From Clostridiaceae bacterium Marseille-Q4149 (GTDB lineage Bacteria; Bacillota; Clostridia; Oscillospirales; Oscillospiraceae), in the NCBI GenBank assembly GCA_018228685.1, contig CP073691.1:1736001-1800000 (forward strand): a stretch of DNA of 64,000 bases, read 5' to 3'. Below are positions 42,701 through 52,200 of the stretch, in pieces (the stretch's first letter is position 1; the number at the start of each line of letters is the position of its first letter). The notes under the pieces are model-generated. The model worked only from the letters and a program-made list of their open reading frames with translations, was not told where the DNA came from and ran no database searches. The position numbers and the translations under genes were made by a program.

Positions 42701-45659
42701 CGGTCAGGGCCTGATACTTGGTGGCGTTCTTGTTGTAGGCGTACATGTAAGGCACACGGGACTCGGTCTTGGCCTCATGATACTCCAGATAGCTGCCGAT
42801 ATCGAACATGGAGGGATCGGTCCAGCTGCCGTAGTAGCCCAGGACGGGGATGGAGTGGCTGTCGCCCTTGACACCCTCGGCGGAGGCAACCTCGTCGGCG
42901 TACACATAACCCTCGACATAGGTGCCGGCGTTGTCGCTGGCCTTGTCATACTCGTCCAGGCCCAGGACCTTGGCATTGACTTCCACATGGATGCTGCCGT
43001 TTGCGGGGATCTCCACGGTGCTCTTGTTCAGCTGCTGGAAGAACAGGTAAGCATCGTAGGTGTCGATGCTGCCGTCGTTGTCGAAGTCGGCGTTGTCCTT
43101 ATTGGAGATGGAATCCAGGACGCCGGTGACATAGTCCAGGAGCGCCTGGCCGTCAGCCTTGGTGACCTTGCCGTCGCCGTTGAAGTCGCAGTTGGCAAGA
43201 CCCTCGGGAGCGGTCATCTCCACCATCTGGCCGTCCACGGTCCAGGTGACGTTGGAGGACAGCAAAGCGGTGTAGGTATCCTCGAAGTTCACCACGGAGC
43301 CGTCCTCGAACTGATTGGCGAAGACATCCTGGGTGAAGAAATCGGCGCTGAGGTTGAAGGAGGTCGCAGCATCCTTCAGGTTGTAGATGGTGAAGCCGAA
43401 GCTGTACTCGCCGGTGCGGGCGGGATCGTCGCCCAGCTCCACCTTGACCTTACCGTCGGCAGCGCCGGCGTTGGCGTTTTTATCCATCTTGATGTAGGTG
43501 CCGGCGGAAACGGCAGCGCCCACATTGGCAAGGCCGGCGCCCTGCTGCATAACGGAATAGTAGCCATACTTGCCCTCGCCGTAATCCTGATACATGGGGA
43601 CAGCGGTGGACATCAGCAGGGACTGAGCCAGAGCACGGGCGGTGAGGCCGGTCTTCTCCGTCAGCTTGTTGGCGCGGATGTACTGGGCCACCACAGCGGC
43701 CATACCGGCAACCTGGGGAGAGGCCATGGAGGTACCGGACATATTCTGGTAGCCGCCGCCATTCTGCAGGGAGTAGATATTGCCGCCAGGAGCGGTGATC
43801 TCGGGCTTCAGCTCCAGGGAGCCGGGAATGCCCCAGGAGGAGAAGTCGCTCATGGTGTAATAGTCGGCGGTCTGAACGTTCACGCCGGGCTTGGCGCCCA
43901 CGGTGAGCTTGCCCACATAGTAGGTCACGCCGTTGGCTTCCTTCTTCTCGGCGTTGGCCTTGATGATCTGGCCGTCAGACATCAGCAGGGAGACGTAAGG
44001 AGCGGTGCCGGTGTAGCCGTCGGTGGACATATTGATGGTGCCCACATCGTTGTTGACCACGACGGTGCCGATAGCGCCGGCGGCAACGGCGTTGTTGCCC
44101 TTGGCGGTGAAGTTGATTTCACCGCGGTTGCACATGGCAATGGCGCCCTTGAGCTCATCGCCCGCAGCGGCGAAGTCCTCGGGGTTACCGACAGCGTCCA
44201 CATACACGAAGCGCTGCTCACCGGCCAGAGCGGTCATGGGCTGGATGGGAGCCTCGGAGGTGTCGTTGTAGAACATCTTGACGCCGGCGAACTCAATATA
44301 GTTGCCGGTGGAGCCCACGTTATCCACGGAGGCGACGCCCAGAGAGTTGGTGTAGGAGCCGGGGCTGCCGTTGGTGGCCCAGCTGACGCTCTCGGCGTAG
44401 GGATAGGCATAGGGGGTGTTCTCGAACCAGTGGCCGGAGTTACCGGCGGACATGGCAACGACCATACCGCTGTTGACAACAGCCTCCAGGATGGCCTGGT
44501 ACTTGGCGTCAGACTGGCGGGAATAGCCGGGGTTGCCGCTGCCCAGAGACAGGTTGGCGGAATCGCAGCCCAGGATCATGGCATCCTCGATGGCTGCCAT
44601 GTAGTCGGAATCGTAAGCGCCGCCGCCCTTACCGAAGACCTTCATGGTGTACACCTGGGCATCAGGGGCAACACCCTGGGTCAGGGCGGTATCCAGAGCG
44701 GGAGCGAAGGAACCGTCGGCCTGCTCAATGTAGCGGTTGCCGGCGGCAATACCGGTGACGTGGGAGCCATGGTCACCCTGCTTGTCGTTGTCGTGGGTGA
44801 CATCCAGATCGGCGTCAATGTAGTTGAAGCCGAAGGGGATCTTGGCGCTGACATACAGGTCGGAGGCCTTCAGGTCGCCGTTCTTCTTGAGGGCGTTGAG
44901 CTTCTCCAGCTTGTCAGCGTAATCCGCAGCGGTGACGGGGGTGATGCCCAGGCCCTTGACAGCGTAGCTGTAGGCAGCGCCGCTGAGGGAGGGGTGATCG
45001 GTGTCAGCGCCGGTATCAATGATGGCCACCTTGGAGCCTGCGCCGGTGTAACCGTCAGCCCAGGCAACGCTGGAGCCGATCATGGAAGAGGAGGTAGCCA
45101 TGTTGGGGTCGGTGGTCTCCGACTCCTTGACCACGCAAGGCTCATACTGCGTCTCGATCAGGACGGAATCAACACCCTTGATCTTCTCGATCTTCTCGAT
45201 CTGGCCATACTGAACGTTGGCGGAGATGATGTTGGTGGCCAGTGTCAGATTCCAAACCACATCCAGAGACTGGCCGTCCAGGGCCTTCTTGGAGATGGTC
45301 TTGGCCATCTTATCCTGCTTGGATTCCAGCTTGTCGCGATACTTCATCGCCTTTTTGCTGCCAGAGGCGATGTCGGACGCGGAAAAGCCCTTGTCCAAGG
45401 TGGAGGGGTCGCTCAGCACGATGGAGACGCGGACCACGTCCGTGTCGGCATACTGCTGCTGGGCGTCTTCCTCAACAGCCGCGTTTTCCTTGATGGGCAG
45501 CTTGATGTTGTCCACTTTTTCCCAGGTGATACCGTTGTTCTCGCCCTTGGTCGCAACGGAGCTGCTGCTCATGGCCCAGGTGGGGGTCACGAGGCTCAGC
45601 GTCAGTACGAGGGCAAGCACCACGGCCATCGCCCGTTTCAGGGTATGCGCGTGTTTCAT
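39780..45659 (-). CDS. Giant surface subtilase (S8) with dockerin-like, cohesin-like and Cys-rich repeats
   Basis: The protein is 1959 residues; ATG 45659 opens a clear signal peptide (MKHAHTLKRAMAVVLALVLT). The subtilase domain has D215 (IIDTGADTDHP), H297 (GDHGSHVTG) and S644 (SGTSMASPQ), with a PA-type insert between the last two. A dockerin-like segment with two calcium loops (DFNGDGKVTKADGQ and DFDNDGSIDTYDA) spans about 825-878. A Big_2 Ig-like domain is near 1235-1313, a region of propeller-like repeats near 1315-1600, and a cohesin-like domain near 1670-1760. Three copies of a CTEDGYTGDEVCTICGE repeat follow (about 1785-1915). The end is a sorting signal: VKTGD, a hydrophobic helix and RKKHSR. 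It is probably cell-wall-anchored and degrades extracellular protein or peptides. Confidence 0.9.
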   Translation of the reverse strand: MKHAHTLKRAMAVVLALVLTLSLVTPTWAMSSSSVATKGENNGITWEKVDNIKLPIKENAAVEEDAQQQYADTDVVRVSIVLSDPSTLDKGFSASDIASGSKKAMKYRDKLESKQDKMAKTISKKALDGQSLDVVWNLTLATNIISANVQYGQIEKIEKIKGVDSVLIETQYEPCVVKESETTDPNMATSSSMIGSSVAWADGYTGAGSKVAIIDTGADTDHPSLSGAAYSYAVKGLGITPVTAADYADKLEKLNALKKNGDLKASDLYVSAKIPFGFNYIDADLDVTHDNDKQGDHGSHVTGIAAGNRYIEQADGSFAPALDTALTQGVAPDAQVYTMKVFGKGGGAYDSDYMAAIEDAMILGCDSANLSLGSGNPGYSRQSDAKYQAILEAVVNSGMVVAMSAGNSGHWFENTPYAYPYAESVSWATNGSPGSYTNSLGVASVDNVGSTGNYIEFAGVKMFYNDTSEAPIQPMTALAGEQRFVYVDAVGNPEDFAAAGDELKGAIAMCNRGEINFTAKGNNAVAAGAIGTVVVNNDVGTINMSTDGYTGTAPYVSLLMSDGQIIKANAEKKEANGVTYYVGKLTVGAKPGVNVQTADYYTMSDFSSWGIPGSLELKPEITAPGGNIYSLQNGGGYQNMSGTSMASPQVAGMAAVVAQYIRANKLTEKTGLTARALAQSLLMSTAVPMYQDYGEGKYGYYSVMQQGAGLANVGAAVSAGTYIKMDKNANAGAADGKVKVELGDDPARTGEYSFGFTIYNLKDAATSFNLSADFFTQDVFANQFEDGSVVNFEDTYTALLSSNVTWTVDGQMVEMTAPEGLANCDFNGDGKVTKADGQALLDYVTGVLDSISNKDNADFDNDGSIDTYDAYLFFQQLNKSTVEIPANGSIHVEVNAKVLGLDEYDKASDNAGTYVEGYVYADEVASAEGVKGDSHSIPVLGYYGSWTDPSMFDIGSYLEYHEAKTESRVPYMYAYNKNATKYQALTVQYAGDSGMYYFGGNPYVDETYDPNRAAINPDTTVFARATFSLIRNAADSRATITGENGTVYYDKASGSPTAGAYYYSNGGSWRNAQGYIGINNAPTKAAEGEKITVKVTEAPEYYVTYDAEGNATTNWDALGDGASRTYTAFIDRTEPVLSNVYFKEDVETGTRSLVLTAQDNRYVAAAFLIDYDKMSILDRTAGSPEGAAEGAATDISLDLSKAEGVDHLLVQVADYADNTATYKINLNKEELSGPVSVTLDKQSIKMYKGGTAALNAEVSPFGVKPDGVTWKSSDETVATVNERGIITGVNKGTATITAASIKDPTATAECVVTVQTVDTTLVGALMDTNGDAQFYTWDMEHDTTWKKLVNFETTKSVSASTFDARTGNVYLQDGSFNINKMDLDTGKTLATYPGFEGEIPMWDMEYSLVYSTEAKPMLASVYATYFLSPKPVDNLDLSAFDLGLYLWLFADASYFTAVTSLGANKIDTDDDGMKDTDTELFLALDDAGNIWTMNVYPTKDEKTGKDTWGASFGIIESNLANVGYAANPTDDGDLYDSLYATVEGQELVLYLANFTGDASHVYRILLNEDTGKWEAADIGNFGDGVWPATLVGTMYHANEDAAKAVNAAMSKTTVHTAQAVEMTPAQIQRYNGAETQAAKGSLNTAAPVAAVVNLPMGDAAENATASNVTVSADEKTVTVNVLAKDAATNGLFTVDYDAANLTLTNVAFNTQYSSYKDASGKVTLGYVDLNGVTAGSTVATLTFTVKDPTALDKINVTVTETERNDQTVNNAETLTADLHTETETVNAKAATCTEDGYTGDVVCKACGKVITKGEVIPALGHKIELVGAKAATCTEDGYTGDEVCTICGEIVKKGEVIPALGHKIKLVGAKEPTCTEDGYTGDEVCTICGEIVKKGEVIKATGHQYKDGKCTVCGAADPNYKPSVKTGDESNTALWVLVMASAALLAAAVVVLPRKKHSR

Positions 45660-45766
45660 ATGCGTACTCTCTCTTTCTCCGGTTTGTACCGGTAAAGTTG
45701 GATACCGGATCGGTGCGGGCCGCCGTGATGCCCTATCAGCCGGCCCGTCCGATACAGCTATGGTTA

Positions 45767-45795
45767 CTATACCATGTTTCCTTGTCCAGCGCAAT
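45767..45795 (-). promoter_or_regulatory. Promoter of the 1959-residue protease gene
   Basis: On the minus strand TTGCGC (45795-45790) and TATAGT (45772-45767) with a 17-bp spacer, 108 bp upstream of the start. Confidence 0.65.
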
Positions 45796-46130
45796 GAAAA
45801 AGTCGTGTAATTTGCCACAAAATTTATAGAAATTTCGACAAAAACAAAAATCAGCACTTTGTTCGCGCTATAACGACACATTGTAAGTTTTTACACAAAA
45901 CAGGAATCATGAACCATTTGGTTTGGTTATTTCAACACTTTCATGCGATAAAGTTCAGCGAATTACTCAGCTAAATTCTGGACCATTCTCCGTGTATGGC
46001 GGTTTGGCGTCGTTTTATCTCGCTTATTTCGACAGAGTGTTCATTAACGTGTGTCGAGATTTGAATCATGTGGATTTTTATGCATGCCTGGTTGAACGGG
46101 GATTGTGAACAATTTTTGTACAAAACGCCG
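45796..46130. other. AT-rich intergenic gap between the two giant proteases
   Basis: This stretch is much more AT-rich than its surroundings. No gene, RNA or repeat was recognised; short frames here lack ribosome binding sites. It may hold upstream control sites for the following protease gene. Confidence 0.6.
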
Positions 46131-46174
46131 GAGACCCGGAGGCCGTTTCCGGTCTCCGGGTCTCGCGGGTCACT
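46131..46174 (-). terminator. Terminator of the 2839-residue protease gene
   Basis: On the minus strand GAGACCCGGAGACCG / CGGCCTCCGGGTCTC forms a 15-bp stem with one mismatch and a GAAA loop, then CGGCGTTTTG. Confidence 0.75.
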
Positions 46175-46204
46175 CTGTCTCCGGATCAGAGACAGGTGTC
46201 ATAT

Positions 46205-49200
46205 TCAGCGGGTGTGCTTCTTGCGGGGCAGGACCACCACAGCGGCAGCCAGCAGAGCGGAGACGGTCAGCAGCATGACCCACAGGGTGGTGTTGCTGTC
46301 GTCGCCGGTCTTGACGGCGGGCTTGTAGTTGGGGTCGGTCTCGCCGCAGTCGGTGCACTTGCCATCCTTATAATGGTGGCCGGTGGCGGGGATAACCTCG
46401 CCCTTCTTCACGGTCTCCCGGCACACGGTGCAGACCTCATCGCCGGTGTAGCCGTCCTGGGTGCAGGTGGCGGGCTTGGCACCCACCAGCTCGGTGTCGT
46501 GGCCGGTGGCGGGGACGGTCTCGCCCTTCTTCACGGTCTCGCCGCAGACGGTGCAGACCTGGTCGCCGGTGTAGCCGTCCTCGGTGCAGGTGGCTTCCTT
46601 AGCGCCCACCAGCTGGGTCTTGTGACCCAGAGCGGGGATAACCTCGCCCTTCTTCACGGTCTCGCCGCAGACGGTGCAGACCTCATCGCCGGTGTAGCCA
46701 TCCTCGGTGCAGGTGGCAGCCATAGCGCCTACCAGCTGGGTCTTGTGACCCAGAGCGGGGATGACCTCACCCTTCTTCACGGTCTCGTTGCACACGGTGC
46801 AGACCTCGTCGCCGGTGTAGCCATCTTCCGTGCAGGTGGCGGCCTTAGCGCCCACCAGCTGGGTCTTGTGGCCCAGAGCGGGGATAACCTCGCCCTTCTT
46901 CACGACCTCCTGGCAGACGGTGCAGACCTCATCGCCGGTGTAGCCATCTTCCGTGCAGGTGGCGGCCTTAGCGCCCACCAGTTCGGTCTTGTGACCGGTG
47001 GCGGGGATGACCTGGCCCTTGGTGATGACTTCGCCGCAGACTTTGCAGACCTCATCGCCAGTGTAGCCGTCCTCGGTGCAGGTGGCGGGCTTGGCGTTCT
47101 TCAGCTCGGGGTTGTGGCCGGCCTTCTCCAGGGCGGCCAGCAGGGTGGCGTAGTTATACACCAGCTCCTTCTGGGCGTCGGTGAGGGCGTTGTACTCGGC
47201 CAGCAGCTGGCGCAGGTAAGCCTCGTCCTCGTTGGTCAGATTCTCGATGGGCTTGAGGGCCTCGATCTTCTTGATCAGCTCCAGCACCGCCATTTCATCG
47301 GCGTTGTTGGGGTCGGCATCAATATACAGATAACCGATGGCTGCGGGGCCGGTCTCGCCGGTGAGGCTGTAAGCCGTGACCCGGTAAGCATAGCTGCGGC
47401 CGAAGGGCAGCGTGGTGGTATCGGTATAGTTGCACTCAGTGAGACCTTCGGCCAGGGTCTCGAAGCCCTCGAAGGTCCAGGTATCCTGGGTATCATCCTG
47501 GAAGTGGGCAGCCACGCTGCGCTCCACCTTATAGACGATATCCTCGGCGTTGGACTGCTTGGCAGCGGTCCAGGTCAGCAGGGCGTTGCGGACGCCGGTC
47601 TCCGTGACGGTCAGGTCCGTGGGCGTGAAGTAGCTCTCGTCCATGATGTTGACGCTGCCCTTTTCGGTGTTGAAGTACTTGTCCCAGACATAGGCGGTGT
47701 AGCCCACAGCGCCCTGGGGATAGTACAGGTTCAGGCCCCAGTCGTTGTACACGAAGCCGCCGGTGCCGGTGGTGCCCCACAGGCCCACGAAGTTGGCGTA
47801 CAGGGCCACGTTGGCATAGGCTCCGGTCAGGGAGACGGTGGTCTCCAGCAGAGGAGCGGTCATGCCGTTGAAGTAGTAATCCTTCAGGTTCTCGCAGCCG
47901 AAGAAGGCCTTGGTGCCGATGCGCTCCAGGGTGGTGGGATAGCTGACGCTCTTGAGGAACAGGTTGCCGGCAAAGGCGTTGCCGCCCACGCGGATGGTGC
48001 CCTCGGGGATGCGGTAGCTCTCGGCGGTGCGTCCCTCGGGATAGTAGCGCAGGTTCGCGCCGTTCTTATCGAACAGGACGCCGTCCACGCTCTTGAAGTA
48101 CAGGGAGCCGTCGGCCACATAAATGTTCTGCAGGCTGGTGCAGTCGTTGAAGGCCACGGAGGTGTCGGTGACGCCGCAATCCTGGATGGAGGCGGGCAGA
48201 GTCAGCTCCGTCAGAGCTTCGCAGCCCACGAAGCCCCGGCTGGGGACGGCGGTCATGCTCTTGGACAGGGTGACATTCTTCAGATTGTCGTTGTAAGCCA
48301 GTGCGCTGCCGCCCATCTCGGTGACGGTGTCGGGAATGACAATGGTCTCCAGGCCGGTCTTGGAAATGGCGTTGGCGCCGATGCTGGTCAGGCCGTAGGG
48401 CAGACGCAGGCTGGTCAGATTGGGACAATTGTAGAAGGCGAAGGTGCCGACGGTCAGGCCGTTGGCGGAATCCTCGAAGTAGATCTCCTCGATCTTGGAG
48501 CTGGAGAAGGCGTAGCTGCCCACCTTGGTGACGCTGGCGGGAACGATGACCTTCTTCAGGCTGGTGTTGTTCTGGAACATCTTATCGGGGATCTCCGTCA
48601 TGGTGGCGGGCAGGGTGAACTCGGTGGTCTCGTTGCCCTGGGGCCAGATGTAGATATCGCCGGTATCCTTCAGCATGACAACGCCGTTGGAGGACGCATA
48701 CACGGGGTTGTTGACGTCCACCACGATGTTCTTCAGGCCGCTGGCCAGATAGAAGGCGTCCTTGGCCAGACTGGTGACGGAGGCGGGGATGTTGACCTCG
48801 GTGACATAGGCGGTCTTGTTGTAGTTCAGATAAGCAAACGCCTTGCTATCAATGGATCGCAGGGTGCCGGGGAAGGCCAGCGTCCGGGCCTCATAGGGCT
48901 GATAGAAGGCGCTGTTGCCGATGGACTCCAGCTGGGTGCCGGAGAAGTCCAGATTCTGGAGCTTCCGGGCATAGTAGAAGGCCTGCCTGCCGATGGTCTT
49001 CAGCTGAGAGGGCCAGTTGATGGTCTCCAGCAGGGAGCAGTTATTGAAGGCGCGCTCACCGATGGAGGTGACGTTGTCGCTGAGCTTCACGGTCTTGACG
49101 GCCTTGGCGTTGTAGAACGCGCGGTCGGGGATGACAGTGAGGCTGCCGCAGTCGATGGAAGCGGCGGCGTTGCAGTCATAGAACGCGGAGCCGCCCAGGG

Positions 49201-52200
49201 AGGTGACGGACTGGGGAATGGTGATGGCCTTCAGAGCCTTCCAGCCGTAGAAAGCGTTGGCGCCGATAGAGGTCAGGCCCTCCTTCAGGGACAGGGCGGT
49301 GGCCTTGGCGCAGCCGCGGAAGGCGTAATCGCCCACGGTCTCCACGGTGGCGGGCAGGTCCACAGCCGTCAGGGCGGAGCAGTTGCTGAAGGCGTAGGCG
49401 GGAACAGCGGTCAGGCTCTGGCCGAAGGTCATGGTTTTCAGGCCGGAGCAGCCGTCGAAGGCGTGCTCACCCAGGGTGGTGAAGCCATCGGGCAGGGCGA
49501 TGGACGTCAGCTTGGTGCAGCCCTGGAAGGCGGCGGTGCCGATCTTCTTGAGGCTGGCGGGCAGAGTGACGGACGTGATGGTGGTGTTCTTATAGAACAG
49601 GTAGTCGCTGATGGTCTCCACGCCGTCAGGCACGGTGTAGGAGGTGCCCTTGAAGTCCCGGGGCAGGCTCACCAGAACCTTGCCGCCGCCGGCCAGCAGG
49701 GTGCCGTCCTCGGTCCGGACGATGCTGGCGCCGTCCTCGATGACATAGCCCTCAAAGGCGGGGCAGCTGACAAACGGGGTCAGACCGAAGGACAGGGTCT
49801 CGGCCTTGTAGGAGGCAGGGAAGGTCAGGGTCTTCAGGTTGGTGCAGCCCTGGAAGGCCCTCTCGCCAATGAGGGTGACGTTGTCGGGAACGATGAAGTT
49901 CACCAGCGCGGTGCAGCCCTGGAACATCTGCTTACCGATGGTGGTCAGCTTGGGGGCCACGAAGGTGGTCAGGTTCAGGCTGTTGTAGAACGCGGAGTCA
50001 AGGCCGGTGGGATCGCCCAGCACGGTGATCTCGGTGAGGCTGCTGCGGGCGAAGGCGTTGGCGCCGATGAAGGTCAGGCTCTCGGGGATCACCATCTCCT
50101 CCAGGGCGGCGCAGCCGGCGAAGCAGCTGGTGCCCACGGAGGTGACGTTGGACAGGTCGGGCAGGTGCTTCAGGCTCTTGAGGGTGAAGAACGCCGTCTT
50201 GGGCAGCTCGGTCAGGTTCTTGGACAGGGTCACGGAGGTTACAGCCGTGCAGTTGGCGAACTGGTCGCCGTTTGCGTCCATAGAGGTGACGGTGTCGGGA
50301 ATGGTGATGCTGGTCAGGGCGTAGGCATTATAGAAAATACCGGCGCTGAGGCTGGTGACGCCCTCGGGGATCACCAGGTCGCCCTCCAGGGCCTCGCAGA
50401 AGTAGAACGCCTTGACGCCCATGGAGGTCAGGCCCTTGGGCAGGACGCCGTCGTCGGTGTGGCCCAGGGTCTTCAGGTTCTTGCAGTAGTAGAACGCGCC
50501 CTCGTTGATGACCTTCATGGTCTCAGGCAGGCTGACGCTCTGCAGGTTGTCGCAGTCGTAGAAGGCCCGATAGCCGATCTCCTCCAGGGAGTCGGGGCAG
50601 ATGACGTTGAGAACGTAGTCGTTGTTCTTGAAGGCGTTCTCCCCGATGACCCGGACGCCGTCGGGAATGGTGACGGTGCTCTCGGTGCCGCTGTAGCTGA
50701 CCAGAGTGTCGCCCACGATGTTGAAGCTGCCGGAGCCGGTGGCCTCGGTGACGGTGACGGCCAGGTCATAGGAGGCAGTGCCGTTCTTGGCCTTGGCGGT
50801 AACGGTGGCCGTGCCGGGCTTCAGAGCGGTGAGCTTGGCATACTGGGTCAGCTCATCGCCCTCGCCGTTGGGCTCAACGGTGACCACGGACTCGTCGGAG
50901 GAGGTCCACTCCAGGTTCAGGTCGGTGGCATAGAAGGGCGCGTAGCCATACAGCCGGACATTGGTATAGGTGGTGCCAGCCAGCATGGTCACGGAGGAGG
51001 TGTTCAGCCGGAACTCGCTCATAGGCACGTCCGCGCCCACCTCGTCGGTGACGGTGATCTGGCACTGAGCTTTCACATCGGGCCAGACGGAGGACTTGAC
51101 GGTGATGGTGGCGGTGCCGGGAGCCTTGGCGGCCACGATGCCGTTCTTCACCTCGGCCACGCTGGAATCGGAGGAGCTCCAAACCAGGTTCTGGTCGGTG
51201 GCATCGTCGGGAGTCACAGTGGCGTTCAGCTGGACATAGCCCTTCTGGGGCAGGGTCACAGCGGTCTGATCCAGAGTGATCTTGGTGACGGCGTTTTCAG
51301 GCAGGGTCACGCGATAGGCACACTGGTTCATGGCGTAGTCGTAGGCCACCACATAGAAGGTGCCCTGCAGGAGCTTCTGATAGAAGTCCGTAACGTCGAA
51401 GGTGTAGGTATACTCCTCGTAAGCCCGGGGAGAGGTGCCGTCGGCCTTCAGGGCAGGGATGATGCCGTCATAGTAGTTGGAGCCGATGCTCATTTCCTTC
51501 TTGCCGTTGCTGACGTTGGTCTTCCACTGGGTGGAGTACAGGGTGGCGCCGGCCAGGCAGAAGTTATCGGCCAGGGTCACGTCCAGGTACTTCCGGCCGT
51601 CGTCGCCGGTGCGGAACTGCAGGTTCTCGCGGTCAACGATATAGGGCATTTCACCGTCGGAGGTGAAGTTGAAGGAATAAGTGTTCTTCAGGTTGTCCTG
51701 CACGTCGAAGCCGTCCACATAGGCGGCGGCGGTGTAGGTCATGCGGGTGTTGTTGGGGATCAGGTGGATGCCGGTCAGCGGGGGGAAGATCTCGCCCACA
51801 TAGCCGGGCCGCACAGCGGCGGAGCTGGAGTTGTACATGGCCTTGCGGACATTGAGGCCGTCGCTGTTGAGGTACACCTCACCGGTGTCGCTGTCGGTGA
51901 TGGTGACGTTGGTGGTCTTGGCCGCGCGCAGCAGACCGGCCTGCAGGTAATACAGGTTGCTGACGCCGTTGCCGCCGCCCAGGTCCACGCAGATCTTATC
52001 GGCGGAGGTGGAGGGGGTGTCGTAGCCCTCGGGGACCACGAAGGGATACATGCCCAGCTTCACCACGTACATCATGGCGTAAACACCGGCCACGTTGGTG
52101 GCGTACATCTTCGTATCCAGGCCGTTATAGATATCGGCGTCCTCGAAGATGGGGGCCTTGGTCCAGTCGCCGTAGAAGCCCAGGAAGGGCACGGACAGCG

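Noticed and set aside
39729..45695. A 1988-residue open frame on the plus strand opposite the first giant protease
   Set aside because: It is antisense to a gene with signal peptide, catalytic triad and sorting signal. Its translation is low-complexity G/V/H/L/A/D-rich, as expected from the reverse complement of a GC-rich gene, and it has no credible domain.
45923..46108. 61-codon plus-strand frame in the gap between the giant proteases
   Set aside because: It lies in AT-rich intergenic sequence, with no ribosome binding site and no recognisable family.
40000..47100. CRISPR array, suggested by regularly spaced repeated DNA
   Set aside because: The periodic repeats encode the Cys-rich protein repeats in frame, with no unique spacers, and no cas genes are nearby.
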